A stretch of 64,000 nt of DNA, taken from UBA4644 sp034933145 (GTDB lineage Bacteria; Bacillota; Clostridia; Oscillospirales; Butyricicoccaceae). Below the pieces are notes generated by a model. The model searched no databases and was not told the origin of the DNA. It saw only the letters and a list, made by a program, of their open reading frames with translations. The stretch covers positions 14,191 to 78,190 of the forward strand of contig JAYFOA010000029.1 of assembly GCA_034933145.1 (NCBI GenBank), read 5' to 3'. The position numbers were made by a program, and so were the translations under genes. Shown here piece after piece: positions 50,234 through 58,794 of this stretch (position 1 is its first letter; each line of letters starts with the position of its first letter).

Positions 50234-51406
50234 ATGGCAGAAACCCCCGTCGTCGAATTGCTTCGGCAGCTCGTTCAGATTGAGAGTCCCTATTTCCACG
50301 AAGAGAAGGTCATGGACTTTGCCGCCAGCTGGCTGGAGGCCCACGGCGTTCCCGTGTCACGCCACCGGTATTACGCCAAGGTGGCCGATTTCCATGGCGA
50401 AAACCTTTGCGGCGCCATCGAGGGCGGACGGGAGGGGCCGCACATTCATCTCAACGGGCATCTGGACACCGTCCAGCTGTGCCACGGATGGACCCGGGAT
50501 CCGTATGCCGCCAATATAGAGGGCGATTTGCTCTATGGCGTCGGCGCCGTGGATATGAAGGGCGGCGCCGCAGTGATGATGGAAACCCTGGCCCGCCTTT
50601 CGGCGCGGAAAGAGGAACTGTGCGGCACGGTCAGCTACAGTCTGGTTTCCGATGAAGAGGGCCCCTACGGGCTGGGTACGACCTTCCTTCTGGTTGACGG
50701 AATGTTGGGAAAACCCGACGGCGTCATTTCACTGGAGCCGGCGGGTACCTTTACCGGTGCTTCCGGTGCGGCAATAGGACTGGGCGCCCGCGGTGGATTA
50801 AGCTTTATCATCAAGCTTTACGGCAAGGCGGCCCATGCCGCCGAACCCGACAAGGGTCTGTCAGCCATCACCGACGCCGCGAAGGTCGTGATGGCGCTGG
50901 ATGCCATTGCGCCCGGCATCGACCCGAAGCTGGGGCGCGGCGAGACCTGTGTCGTCCGCATGGCCGGCGGCGGCGCCGCCTGCAGTGTGGCCGACTATGC
51001 AGAGCTGGAGGTTTTCCGCCATATTGTCCGGGGAGAAGACCGGGCGTCAGTGGAAGAACAGGTCAATGCGGCGCTGAAGAACGCCGGCGTCCGCTGCCGG
51101 TGGGAGATCGTGTTCCGCGAGGGGCCGGCTCCCGGCTTTGACGGCGGGTTCCTGCCTTATGTGGTGGATGAAGAGGACGGGCTGGCCCACCGGCTGATGC
51201 TGGCGGCAGAGCTGGTCTGGGGCGCTTTGCCCACGATTGTCTATATGAACTCCATCGGCGACTTTAACCTGCTGGGCGGTAATGCCGGTATTCCTACCGT
51301 GATGCTGGGACCCGGCGGAGGCAACTATCACAGCGCGGATGAATATGTCGTTTTGCCCGATGTGGAAAAATGCTGCGACACACTGATGAAGCTATTTCTC
51401 AAGTAA
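50234..51406 (+). CDS. M20-family metallohydrolase (ArgE/DapE/YgeY-like)
   Basis: Zinc hydrolase of 390 residues. The dinuclear-metal ligands are in place: HLNGHLDTV, the bridging Asp in GVGAVDMKGG, the catalytic and ligand Glu in SDEEG, the acidic residue in SLEPAG, and the C-terminal His in YHSADEY. A dimerisation lid domain lies at about 180-300. It cleaves amide bonds of small N-acyl or peptide substrates; specificity unknown. GAGGTGAG precedes ATG 50234. First of a five-gene same-strand run of amide hydrolases. Confidence 0.87.
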   Translation: MAETPVVELLRQLVQIESPYFHEEKVMDFAASWLEAHGVPVSRHRYYAKVADFHGENLCGAIEGGREGPHIHLNGHLDTVQLCHGWTRDPYAANIEGDLLYGVGAVDMKGGAAVMMETLARLSARKEELCGTVSYSLVSDEEGPYGLGTTFLLVDGMLGKPDGVISLEPAGTFTGASGAAIGLGARGGLSFIIKLYGKAAHAAEPDKGLSAITDAAKVVMALDAIAPGIDPKLGRGETCVVRMAGGGAACSVADYAELEVFRHIVRGEDRASVEEQVNAALKNAGVRCRWEIVFREGPAPGFDGGFLPYVVDEEDGLAHRLMLAAELVWGALPTIVYMNSIGDFNLLGGNAGIPTVMLGPGGGNYHSADEYVVLPDVEKCCDTLMKLFLK

Positions 51407-51424
51407 ATATATTGGAGGAAGAAC

Positions 51425-53077
51425 ATGATACCCGATCTGTCAAAACGCATAGAGGAGCTGGCGGTCACCCTGACGGGGCAGCTCAGCGTCCTGGATACTC
51501 CCGACGAGCTCAAGATGTCCCAGCTTGTTTACGATCTGCTGGGCGCAATGCCGTATTTTCAGGCGCACCCGGAGAATCTGCGGTTTGTGGAAGCCAAAAA
51601 CGACAAGCTCGGCCGCCGCAGCGTTATGGCCGTCGTCCGGGGTGAAAAAGATCCCGCGAACAAGCGCACGGTTGTTTGCATCGGCCACACGGATACGGTC
51701 GGCATTTCCGACTTCGGAATGCTCAAAGAATATGCGAATCAGCCGTACGAGCTGACCGAAAAGTTCAAGGAGATCCGCTCTCAGCTTACCGCCGAATGCC
51801 GGCGGGATCTGGACAGCGGCGACTATCTGTTCGGCCGCGGCATCTTTGATATGAAGACCGGCGACGCCGTTTTGATGGCGCTGATCGAGTACATCACCGC
51901 GGATATTCAAAATTTCAGCGGCAATATTATCTTTGTTGCGGTCTGCGACGAAGAGGGCGGCAGCGCGGGCATGCTGTCTGCCGTCAGCGAGCTGCGGAAA
52001 TTCCAGGACTCCGGCGAGTTTGACCTTCGCGCCCTGCTGGACACGGACTATATGACCAGCGAGTACGAAGGAGACGAGAACAAGTACGTCTATATCGGTA
52101 CCGTGGGCAAGCTGCTGCCGGCCTTCTATGTCGTCGGCAAGGAAACTCACGTGGGCGAGTCCTTCAAGGGTCTGGATCCCAACCAGATCGCCGCCGCCAT
52201 CACGCAGGAAGTCAACCTGAACCCCGATTACTGCGACGTGGCCGAAGGGGAAGTGACGCTGCCGCCGGTGACGCTGCGCCAGCAGGATCTCAAGCCGGAG
52301 TACAGTGTTCAGACCGCCAAAACCGCGCTGATCTACTTCAACTATGCGACCCACTGCAGTACGCCCGATCAGGTGATGGGCAAGCTGCTCGGCGCCGCCG
52401 AAAAAGGAATGGCGCAGACGATCGAAACACTGCAGGCGCGGTTTGACCGCTTCAATGAGATGACCGGCCGGCCGAAACAGGTGCTCCCGTGGAAGCCCCG
52501 TGCGCTGTCGTTTGACGAGCTGTATCAGAAGGTGCGGGCGGAGCGCGGCGAGGTGCTGGATCAGCAGGTGCGCGCGCTGGCCGAAAAGCTGGCCGCGGAC
52601 GATACGCTGGATTCCCGCGAGAAGTCTCTGAAGATTGTCGAGCTGGTCCATGGCGAGTGGAGCGACCGGGACCCCGTGGTCATCGTATGCTTTTTCCCGC
52701 CCTATTACCCGCATATTTACGTCGAAGGAAAGCGGGAGAAGGAGCGTGAGCTGCTGGAAGCTGCCCAGAAGACCGTCTCCGCGACCAAGAGCGACTACCG
52801 GCTGGTCTGGAAGAAATTCTTCCCTTATATCTCCGATCTGAGCTATGCCGCCGCGCCGAGCGATCCGAAGATCGTCGCCGCCCTGCGGGACAATATGCCC
52901 GGCTTCGGCACGATCTATGATCTGCCGCTGGAGGATATGCAGGCGCTGAATTTGCCGGTGCTGGATATCGGTGTTTTCGGCAAGGACGCCCACAAGTTTA
53001 CCGAGCGGCTGGAGAAAAAATACAGCTTTACGGTCACGCCGGAGCTGGTGTATCGCACGATTATCAATTTGCTGTAA
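51425..53077 (+). CDS. RocB-like M20 hydrolase, copy 1
   Basis: Long M20 protein of 550 residues resembling RocB of arginine utilisation. Metal motifs are intact: CIGHTDTVGISDFG, GRGIFDMKTGDA, VCDEEGGSAG, LLDTDYM, and late His in GKDAHKFTERL. The extra about 150 residues between the lid and the last motif are typical of RocB. The gene begins 18 nt after the M20 stop with AGGAAG. Substrate unknown; no other roc genes are nearby. Confidence 0.85.
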   Translation: MIPDLSKRIEELAVTLTGQLSVLDTPDELKMSQLVYDLLGAMPYFQAHPENLRFVEAKNDKLGRRSVMAVVRGEKDPANKRTVVCIGHTDTVGISDFGMLKEYANQPYELTEKFKEIRSQLTAECRRDLDSGDYLFGRGIFDMKTGDAVLMALIEYITADIQNFSGNIIFVAVCDEEGGSAGMLSAVSELRKFQDSGEFDLRALLDTDYMTSEYEGDENKYVYIGTVGKLLPAFYVVGKETHVGESFKGLDPNQIAAAITQEVNLNPDYCDVAEGEVTLPPVTLRQQDLKPEYSVQTAKTALIYFNYATHCSTPDQVMGKLLGAAEKGMAQTIETLQARFDRFNEMTGRPKQVLPWKPRALSFDELYQKVRAERGEVLDQQVRALAEKLAADDTLDSREKSLKIVELVHGEWSDRDPVVIVCFFPPYYPHIYVEGKREKERELLEAAQKTVSATKSDYRLVWKKFFPYISDLSYAAAPSDPKIVAALRDNMPGFGTIYDLPLEDMQALNLPVLDIGVFGKDAHKFTERLEKKYSFTVTPELVYRTIINLL

Positions 53078-53105
53078 ACAACGCAGCTGACAAAGGATGA
53101 GGATT

Positions 53106-54758
53106 ATGAAAGCACAACTGGATCGATTACTCGTAAACGGCGACATCCACACGCTGAAAACCGAAGATGACCGGGCACAGGCGCTGGGCATCAAGGACGG
53201 AAAGCTCGTGTTTGTCGGTTCCGACGCAGAGGCGAAGGAAACGTACGAGGCGAAGGAAATCATTGATCTGCAGGGCAAAACCGTGGTCCCGGGCATGGGC
53301 GACAGCCACATGCATTTCTACGCGTTCTGCCAGACGCTGACCACTGTGGATCTGGGCACCTGCACGACCAAAGCGGAGGTCATTGAGAAACTGCGCGCCA
53401 AGGCCGCCGTCACGCCGGAGGGACAGTGGATCCGGGGCTCAAACTTTGACCAGTCCAAATGGACCGATACCGATGACCGCTTGCCCGTCCGGCAGGATCT
53501 GGATCAGGCCAGTACGAAGCACCCGATCGTCATCAAGCGCGTCTGCCTGCACACCGCCGTGGCCAATACCGCCGCGCTGGAAAAGGCCGGAATCGGCCGG
53601 GACTACGCCGCGGGACCTGGCGGAACGGTGGAGCGCGAAGCGGACGGGTATCCCAACGGCATCCTGCGCGAGCAGCTGACCAAGATCTTTGACGAACTGA
53701 TTCCCGATCCGATGAATGACCCGAAGGTCAAACGCGAGATCATGGTGCGCCAGCTGAAGGATATGGCTTCGCTGGGCCTGACCATGATGCACACCTATGC
53801 CGCCGATATCTGGAAGTATATCGAGGATATCAAGGTGTATGAGGCGCTGGACGGCGAAGGCCTGCTGCCGCTGCGCGTCACCGTCTATCTCGACAAGCTG
53901 GAAAAGCTGGAGGGCCAGCCCGCCGTCACCGACGCGCAGCGCGCCGACCCGAACCGCAAGGCCCAGCTCGGCGGCTATAAGCTGTTCTGCGACGGCAGCC
54001 TCGGCTCCCGCAGCGCAGCACTGTATGAGCCCTATGCCGATGATCCATCCACTTCCGGCATCGTGGTGGAAGATCTGGAGGCGCTGGAGCGCAAAATGCT
54101 GAAGGCGACGCGGGAGGGCATCCAATGTGCCACCCATGCCATCGGCGACCGGGCGCTTGACATCGTCGTCACGGCCATCGAGCATACGGTCGAGACGCTT
54201 CGCGAAGAGGGATGGAGCGAAGAAAAGCTCACAAAGCATCCTTTCCGCATCATCCATGCCCAGCTGGCGACCGACGAGCTGATCGCCCGCATGATGAAGC
54301 TGCCTCTCGTACTGGATATCCAGCCGAGCTTCTTCCTCACGGACATGCATTGGGTGGAAGACCGCGTGGGCCCCGACCGCATGAAAAACGGTTATCTCTG
54401 GCAGACCTATCAGGAGAACGGACTTTTGCTGACCGGCGGTTCCGATTCGCCGGTGGAGAGCTATAACCCGCTGCCGGGCATCTACTCCGCCGTCACGCGC
54501 AAGGACCTGAAGGGCTGGCCGGAAGGCGGCATGCAGCCGGAAGAGAAGATGAGCGTTTACGACGCGCTCTGCATGTTCAGCAAGAACGTCCCCTATGCCA
54601 CTGGTGACGAAAAGTATACGGGAACGCTGGAAGTCGGAAAGTTTGCCGATCTGGCAGTCCTTGACCGGGATATCTTCACCATCCCGGAGGACGACATCCT
54701 GAATGTAAAGGTCGACCGCACCCTGCTGGCCGGCCGGGATACCTGGGTCCGGGCGTAA
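53106..54758 (+). CDS. YtcJ-like metal-dependent amidohydrolase
   Basis: Amidohydrolase-superfamily protein of 550 residues. The metal HxH is in GMGDSHMHFY (about 68-70). Other landmarks: GSNFDQSKW, FCDGSLGSRSAALYEPYADD, ATHAIGDRALD, the late Asp in TGGSDSPVESYNP, and the C-terminal small beta domain ending DLAVLDRDIF. Family members hydrolyse amides, carbamates or formyl groups; substrate unknown. ATG 53106 is preferred, within a ribosome-site-like GGATGAGG. It is placed between two RocB-like genes. Confidence 0.85.
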   Translation: MKAQLDRLLVNGDIHTLKTEDDRAQALGIKDGKLVFVGSDAEAKETYEAKEIIDLQGKTVVPGMGDSHMHFYAFCQTLTTVDLGTCTTKAEVIEKLRAKAAVTPEGQWIRGSNFDQSKWTDTDDRLPVRQDLDQASTKHPIVIKRVCLHTAVANTAALEKAGIGRDYAAGPGGTVEREADGYPNGILREQLTKIFDELIPDPMNDPKVKREIMVRQLKDMASLGLTMMHTYAADIWKYIEDIKVYEALDGEGLLPLRVTVYLDKLEKLEGQPAVTDAQRADPNRKAQLGGYKLFCDGSLGSRSAALYEPYADDPSTSGIVVEDLEALERKMLKATREGIQCATHAIGDRALDIVVTAIEHTVETLREEGWSEEKLTKHPFRIIHAQLATDELIARMMKLPLVLDIQPSFFLTDMHWVEDRVGPDRMKNGYLWQTYQENGLLLTGGSDSPVESYNPLPGIYSAVTRKDLKGWPEGGMQPEEKMSVYDALCMFSKNVPYATGDEKYTGTLEVGKFADLAVLDRDIFTIPEDDILNVKVDRTLLAGRDTWVRA

Positions 54759-54807
54759 CCGAAGACGGAAAAAAAGAAAAAGTATTTGTCATTCCGGGCA
54801 AGCCGGG

Positions 54808-54849
54808 AGGCCCCGCCCCCCAGACATATGCCTGCGGGCCGGGGCCTTT
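54808..54849 (+). terminator. Attenuator-like hairpin within the peptide/amide run
   Basis: AGGCCCCG pairs with CGGGGCCT across a 24-nt loop, followed by TTG. The weak T tract suggests partial termination between the amidohydrolase and the second RocB-like gene. Confidence 0.5.
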
Positions 54850-54898
54850 GACTTAAAAAGCCATCATTTGGAAAATGAAACGGAAAAGGAGTATACAT

Positions 54899-56560
54899 AT
54901 GCAGCTGCAATGCTATTCCGAAGTGGAACGCCTGACAAAGGCGCTGGTCAATATCAAAAGCGTTAATAAAGAGCCGGAGGGAGAATCCGCGGCCGCCCGG
55001 TACGTGTATGACTACTATATGGCTCTGCCGTATTTCAAAGAGCATCCCGAATATGCAAAGTGCTTTCAGACCAAAAACGATTTTGTGGAGCGGCACAGCA
55101 CCTACGCCTTCGTGAAAGGGACGAAGAATGGCGGTTCGCACCGTACGGTTCTGATGATCGGTCACATCGATACCGTTGGCATCGACGATTACGGCGCGAT
55201 CAAGGAATATGCCTGCGACCCGGATCGGCTGCCGGAGATACTCAAGACGGTGGAGCTGCCGCCGGAGGTTCTCAAGGACATCGACTCCGGGGAATATATG
55301 TTCGGCCGCGGCGCGCTGGATATGAAGGCCGGCGTGGCGGGGCACATGTATCTCATTGCCTATTTTTCACAGCATCCGGAAGAGCTGGAAGGAAACATCC
55401 TTGCCGTTGCGGAGTGTGATGAGGAGGACAACTCCAAGGGCATCCTCACCGCCATCGACGAGCTGGTGGAGCTGCGGCAGAGCGAAGGGTTCCAGTACGT
55501 CGCCTGCGTCAACGCGGATTATTCGACCAACTATAATCCCGGAGACGAGAGCCGCTATATCTACTATGGCTCGATCGGCAAGCTGTTGCCCTGTTACGCC
55601 GTTTTCGGCAAGGAGGCCCATGTGGGCCAGGCCTTCTCGGCCTTTGATCCCAACCTGCTGACGGCGGAGATCACACGGGATATCTCCTACAACACGGATC
55701 TGTGCGACGAAAAGCTGGGCGAGGTCACGATCCCGCCCGTCTCCTTAAAGCAGACCGACACCAAGCCCAACTATACCGTGCAGACCGCGCTGGTCAGCTT
55801 TTCCTACTACAATTTCTTTACCCACGGGATGAATCCGGCACAGGTGCTGGAAAAGTGCAAGGGTATCGCGGAGACGGCGTTTGATACGGTGATTCAGCGC
55901 CTTGGCGAGCGCTACCGGAGCTATTGCGAAAAGAGCCATGTCGGGTATACGCCGCTTCCCTGGCACCGCCGCGTTTATCTCTGGAAGGAATTCTATGATG
56001 AACTGGCGCAGCAGCACGGACAGAAATTTAAAGACGCGATGGAGGCCTTCCGCCGGAAGCTGCAGGAAGAAGATCCCGCGATGGATCTGCGGATGTTCAG
56101 CCTGCGGGTTGCGGAAGAGGCGTGGAAGTGGAGCACGGACAAAAACCCCGCCGTCGTTATCTTCTTCGGCTCGATCTATAATGCACGCATTGAAGTCTCG
56201 GGCAAAAACGGGAAGGAGCACGCCCTGCTGGACAGCGTGGAAAAGGCGGTCGAGGCCGTGCGCCCCGAGGCCGGACGCCAGCTGAAGACCCGCATGTTCT
56301 ACCCCTATATTTCCGACAGCAGCTTCCTCGCCGTCTGCGACGACCTGAGCACGATCAAGGCGCTGGGCGACAATATGCCGTCCTGGAAGGTCAAGTATTA
56401 TCACGATACGGACAAGATCCTGCAGATCGACGTGCCGGTGGTCAACATCGGCACCTTCGGCCGCGACGGGCATATGTTCACCGAACGGGTGGACAAAAAG
56501 CATACCTTTGAAAACGTGCCGAACATCACCTACCTGACGGTCCGGGGACTGATCGGCTGA
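54899..56560 (+). CDS. RocB-like M20 hydrolase, copy 2
   Basis: Second RocB-like protein, 553 residues. Intact motifs: MIGHIDTVGIDDYG, GRGALDMKAGVAG, ECDEEDNSKG, VNADYS, and GRDGHMFTERV near the end. It aligns with copy 1 throughout, including YPYISD near the C-terminus, but is clearly diverged, so the duplication is old. AAGGAG lies 7 nt before ATG 54899. Keeping two copies around one amidohydrolase suggests two related substrates or a heteromer; both are inference. Confidence 0.84.
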   Translation: MQLQCYSEVERLTKALVNIKSVNKEPEGESAAARYVYDYYMALPYFKEHPEYAKCFQTKNDFVERHSTYAFVKGTKNGGSHRTVLMIGHIDTVGIDDYGAIKEYACDPDRLPEILKTVELPPEVLKDIDSGEYMFGRGALDMKAGVAGHMYLIAYFSQHPEELEGNILAVAECDEEDNSKGILTAIDELVELRQSEGFQYVACVNADYSTNYNPGDESRYIYYGSIGKLLPCYAVFGKEAHVGQAFSAFDPNLLTAEITRDISYNTDLCDEKLGEVTIPPVSLKQTDTKPNYTVQTALVSFSYYNFFTHGMNPAQVLEKCKGIAETAFDTVIQRLGERYRSYCEKSHVGYTPLPWHRRVYLWKEFYDELAQQHGQKFKDAMEAFRRKLQEEDPAMDLRMFSLRVAEEAWKWSTDKNPAVVIFFGSIYNARIEVSGKNGKEHALLDSVEKAVEAVRPEAGRQLKTRMFYPYISDSSFLAVCDDLSTIKALGDNMPSWKVKYYHDTDKILQIDVPVVNIGTFGRDGHMFTERVDKKHTFENVPNITYLTVRGLIG

Positions 56561-56712
56561 ACCTGCGTCCGCACCCGCCCATAAAGAAAATTTTTCTGCG
56601 TGCTGTACGTTAAAAAACAGCTTTTATCCCCGGTTTTCCGCAGAAAATCAGGGATAAGGCTCCGCAGAACGTACCAAATTCGCCGGGAGATACAGTTTTT
56701 CAACGGCTACGA

Positions 56713-56748
56713 ACCATCCCTGCCGCGCTTGCGGCGGGGATGGTTTTC
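56713..56748 (+). terminator. Terminator upstream of ggt
   Basis: CCATCCC-GCCGC pairs with GCGGC-GGGATGG, followed by TTTTCT. It ends the M20-amidohydrolase-RocB run, so ggt probably has its own start or depends on read-through. Confidence 0.75.
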
Positions 56749-56793
56749 TGCTATGATTGCATACGTATGTAAAAACGAAAGAAGGTTTGGTAT

Positions 56794-58434
56794 ATGTCTT
56801 TTCGGTCCTTTGACGAGCAGGGGAATATGATCCGCACCGGACGCGGGGCGGAGAGCGCCTGCGGCATGGTATCGGCCGGCCGGCAGGAGGCCGGCTGTGC
56901 GGGCAGGGAGATCCTTGCCGCCGGCGGAAACGCAGTGGACGCGGCGGTGGCCGTCGCCTTTGCGCTGGGCGTCTGCGAACCCAATGCCAGCGGCCTCGGC
57001 GGCGGCGGCTTTTTGCTGTTCCGGGATGCGAAAAACGGGGAAAACCGCTTTCTTGACTTTCGTGAGCCTGCGCCGCGGCGGGCGTCGCCGGAAATGTACC
57101 GCGTCCTGCCGGACGGCACGGCCGCGGACGAAGAAAATGTTTACGGGGGAAAATCCGTCGCTGTTCCCGGTGAAGTATCGGGCCTGCTGTATGCGCTTGC
57201 GCACTGGGGAACCATGACGTCGGCACAGGTGCTGGCCCCCGCTATCCGTCTGGCGGAAGAAGGGTTCGTCATCACCCCGATCCTCTGGGGCGATCTGCAG
57301 GAACACCGGGGGCATATGGAGAAATACGGGGCGGGTGCGCGCCTGTATGTGCGGCCGGATGGAACACCTCTGCAGGTCGGGGATATCTTCCGCAATCCGC
57401 AGCTGGCCGCCGTGCTGCGGCGGATCGCCCTGCAGGGCCGCGCCGGCTTTTATGAGGGGCCGGTGGCGGAGGCCGTCGTCGCGGCAGCTAAGGCTTCCAG
57501 CGGCGTGCTGGAGCTTTCCGATCTGCGTGACTTCCAGCCGCGGGAATTAGCGCCGGTCTGCGGCAGCTACCGGGGATATGAGGTCATTTCGTCCCCGCCG
57601 CCGTCCTCGGGCGGAGCCATCGTGGTGGAGGCGCTCAACCTGCTGGAACATTTTGACCTTTCCGTCATGCCGCCGGATTCGCCGGCCCGTATACACCTTT
57701 TGTCGGAGGTGTTCAAGCGCTGCTACGCCGACCGTCAGAAATACATGGGCGATCCGGATTTCGGCCCCGTGCCGCTGCGCGGCCTGATGGACAAAGCCTA
57801 TGCCTCGGAGCGTGCCGCGGGGATCGACCTGTTCCGTGCCGCCCCTCCGGCACAGGGCGAGCCATGGAAGTACGAATCGCCCAGTACGACCCATTTTTCC
57901 GTGGCGGACAAAGACGGCAACCTGGTTGCCGCCACCCGGACCATCAATCATTTCTTTGGCTCCAGCGTCGCGCCGGAAGGACTGGGCTTCTGCCTCAACG
58001 ATACGATGGAGGATTTCTCCCTTGACCCGACGTCTGCAAACTGCGTTGCGCCGGGGAAAAAATCCCTGAGCAGCATGTCTCCGACGTTCCTTCTGAAGGA
58101 TGGCCGGCCGGTGGCCGTTCTGGGCAGCCCCGGCGGTCTGCGCATCATCTCCACGGTGGTGCAGGTGATCTCCAACCTGATCGACTACGGCATGCCGCTG
58201 CAGGCCGCGCTGGATGCCCCGCGGATGTATGACGATCATATGGCGCAGCTCCATTGCGAAGGACGCCTGCCGGCGGCCACCGTTTCCGCGCTGCGCGATG
58301 CAGGGCATACGGTCACCGTCCACGGCGACTGGGATCGGGTGTTCGGCGGGGTCCACGCGGTATATATCCGCCGGGACGGGACATATGAAGGCGCGGCCGA
58401 TCCCCGTAGGGACGGGTGTGCGGTGGGCGTATAA
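56794..58434 (+). CDS. ggt: Gamma-glutamyltransferase-like Ntn hydrolase without signal peptide
   Basis: Self-processing hydrolase of 546 residues that removes or transfers gamma-glutamyl groups. VSAGRQEAGCAGREILAAGGN and GGKSVAVPGEVSG mark the large chain. Cleavage would expose Thr 365 in PSTTHFSV, the nucleophile. SSMSPTFLL and GSPGGLRI form the gamma-glutamyl pocket. No export signal precedes the domain (starts MSFRSFDEQGN), so it is probably cytosolic, unlike the classical secreted or periplasmic enzymes. Same strand as the M20/RocB genes. A hydrolase on a different gamma-glutamyl amide is also possible. Confidence 0.86.
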   Translation: MSFRSFDEQGNMIRTGRGAESACGMVSAGRQEAGCAGREILAAGGNAVDAAVAVAFALGVCEPNASGLGGGGFLLFRDAKNGENRFLDFREPAPRRASPEMYRVLPDGTAADEENVYGGKSVAVPGEVSGLLYALAHWGTMTSAQVLAPAIRLAEEGFVITPILWGDLQEHRGHMEKYGAGARLYVRPDGTPLQVGDIFRNPQLAAVLRRIALQGRAGFYEGPVAEAVVAAAKASSGVLELSDLRDFQPRELAPVCGSYRGYEVISSPPPSSGGAIVVEALNLLEHFDLSVMPPDSPARIHLLSEVFKRCYADRQKYMGDPDFGPVPLRGLMDKAYASERAAGIDLFRAAPPAQGEPWKYESPSTTHFSVADKDGNLVAATRTINHFFGSSVAPEGLGFCLNDTMEDFSLDPTSANCVAPGKKSLSSMSPTFLLKDGRPVAVLGSPGGLRIISTVVQVISNLIDYGMPLQAALDAPRMYDDHMAQLHCEGRLPAATVSALRDAGHTVTVHGDWDRVFGGVHAVYIRRDGTYEGAADPRRDGCAVGV

Positions 58435-58467
58435 GCCGGAGGCGGGCATATATCAGCCAATTTTTTC

Positions 58468-58496
58468 TTGACAACAGAAACCCGCAGTGCTATCAT
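58468..58496 (+). promoter_or_regulatory. Promoter of the T-box / trpB unit
   Basis: TTGACA (58468-58473), 17-nt spacer, TATCAT (58491-58496). Transcription would start about 58503, at the 5' edge of the T-box. Confidence 0.8.
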
Positions 58497-58499
58497 AGC

Positions 58500-58770
58500 T
58501 GCAAACCGATGAACCGGAATAGTACCCGGGAGTGCGAATGTCCAAGAGAGCCGCGGAGGGTGGGATCGCGGCGGCAGACGTCCCGGAGAATGGACCGGCG
58601 AGGGCCGCGCGAGGCGCGCAAGCGCTTTAGCAAGGACGGGATGCGCCCGTTACCGCGCTGCGCATGTGTTGGCATGCTCTGAGCGCGCCCGGTTTGGGCG
58701 AACATAGGTGGCACCGCAGAAGTACGAGCTTCTGTCCTATGATTACATCATGGGACAGAAGCCTTTTTTC
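58500..58770 (+). ncRNA. Tryptophan-specific T-box riboswitch
   Basis: Leader RNA that reads the charging of tRNA-Trp. Stem I carries the AGAGAG element (about 58544-58549) and, on its 3' side, GAATGGACC, with TGG (58591-58593) as specifier codon for Trp. The T-box itself is AGGTGGCACCGCAG (58706-58719), whose TGGCACC core pairs with the free tRNA end. The terminator is GCTTCTGTCC (58728-58737) with GGGACAGAAGC (58752-58762) and six T. The alternative antiterminator uses the T-box sequence. Uncharged tRNA-Trp should therefore switch on the trpB gene. Confidence 0.9.
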
Positions 58771-58794
58771 TGTCCCGAAGAAGGAGGAACCCCC

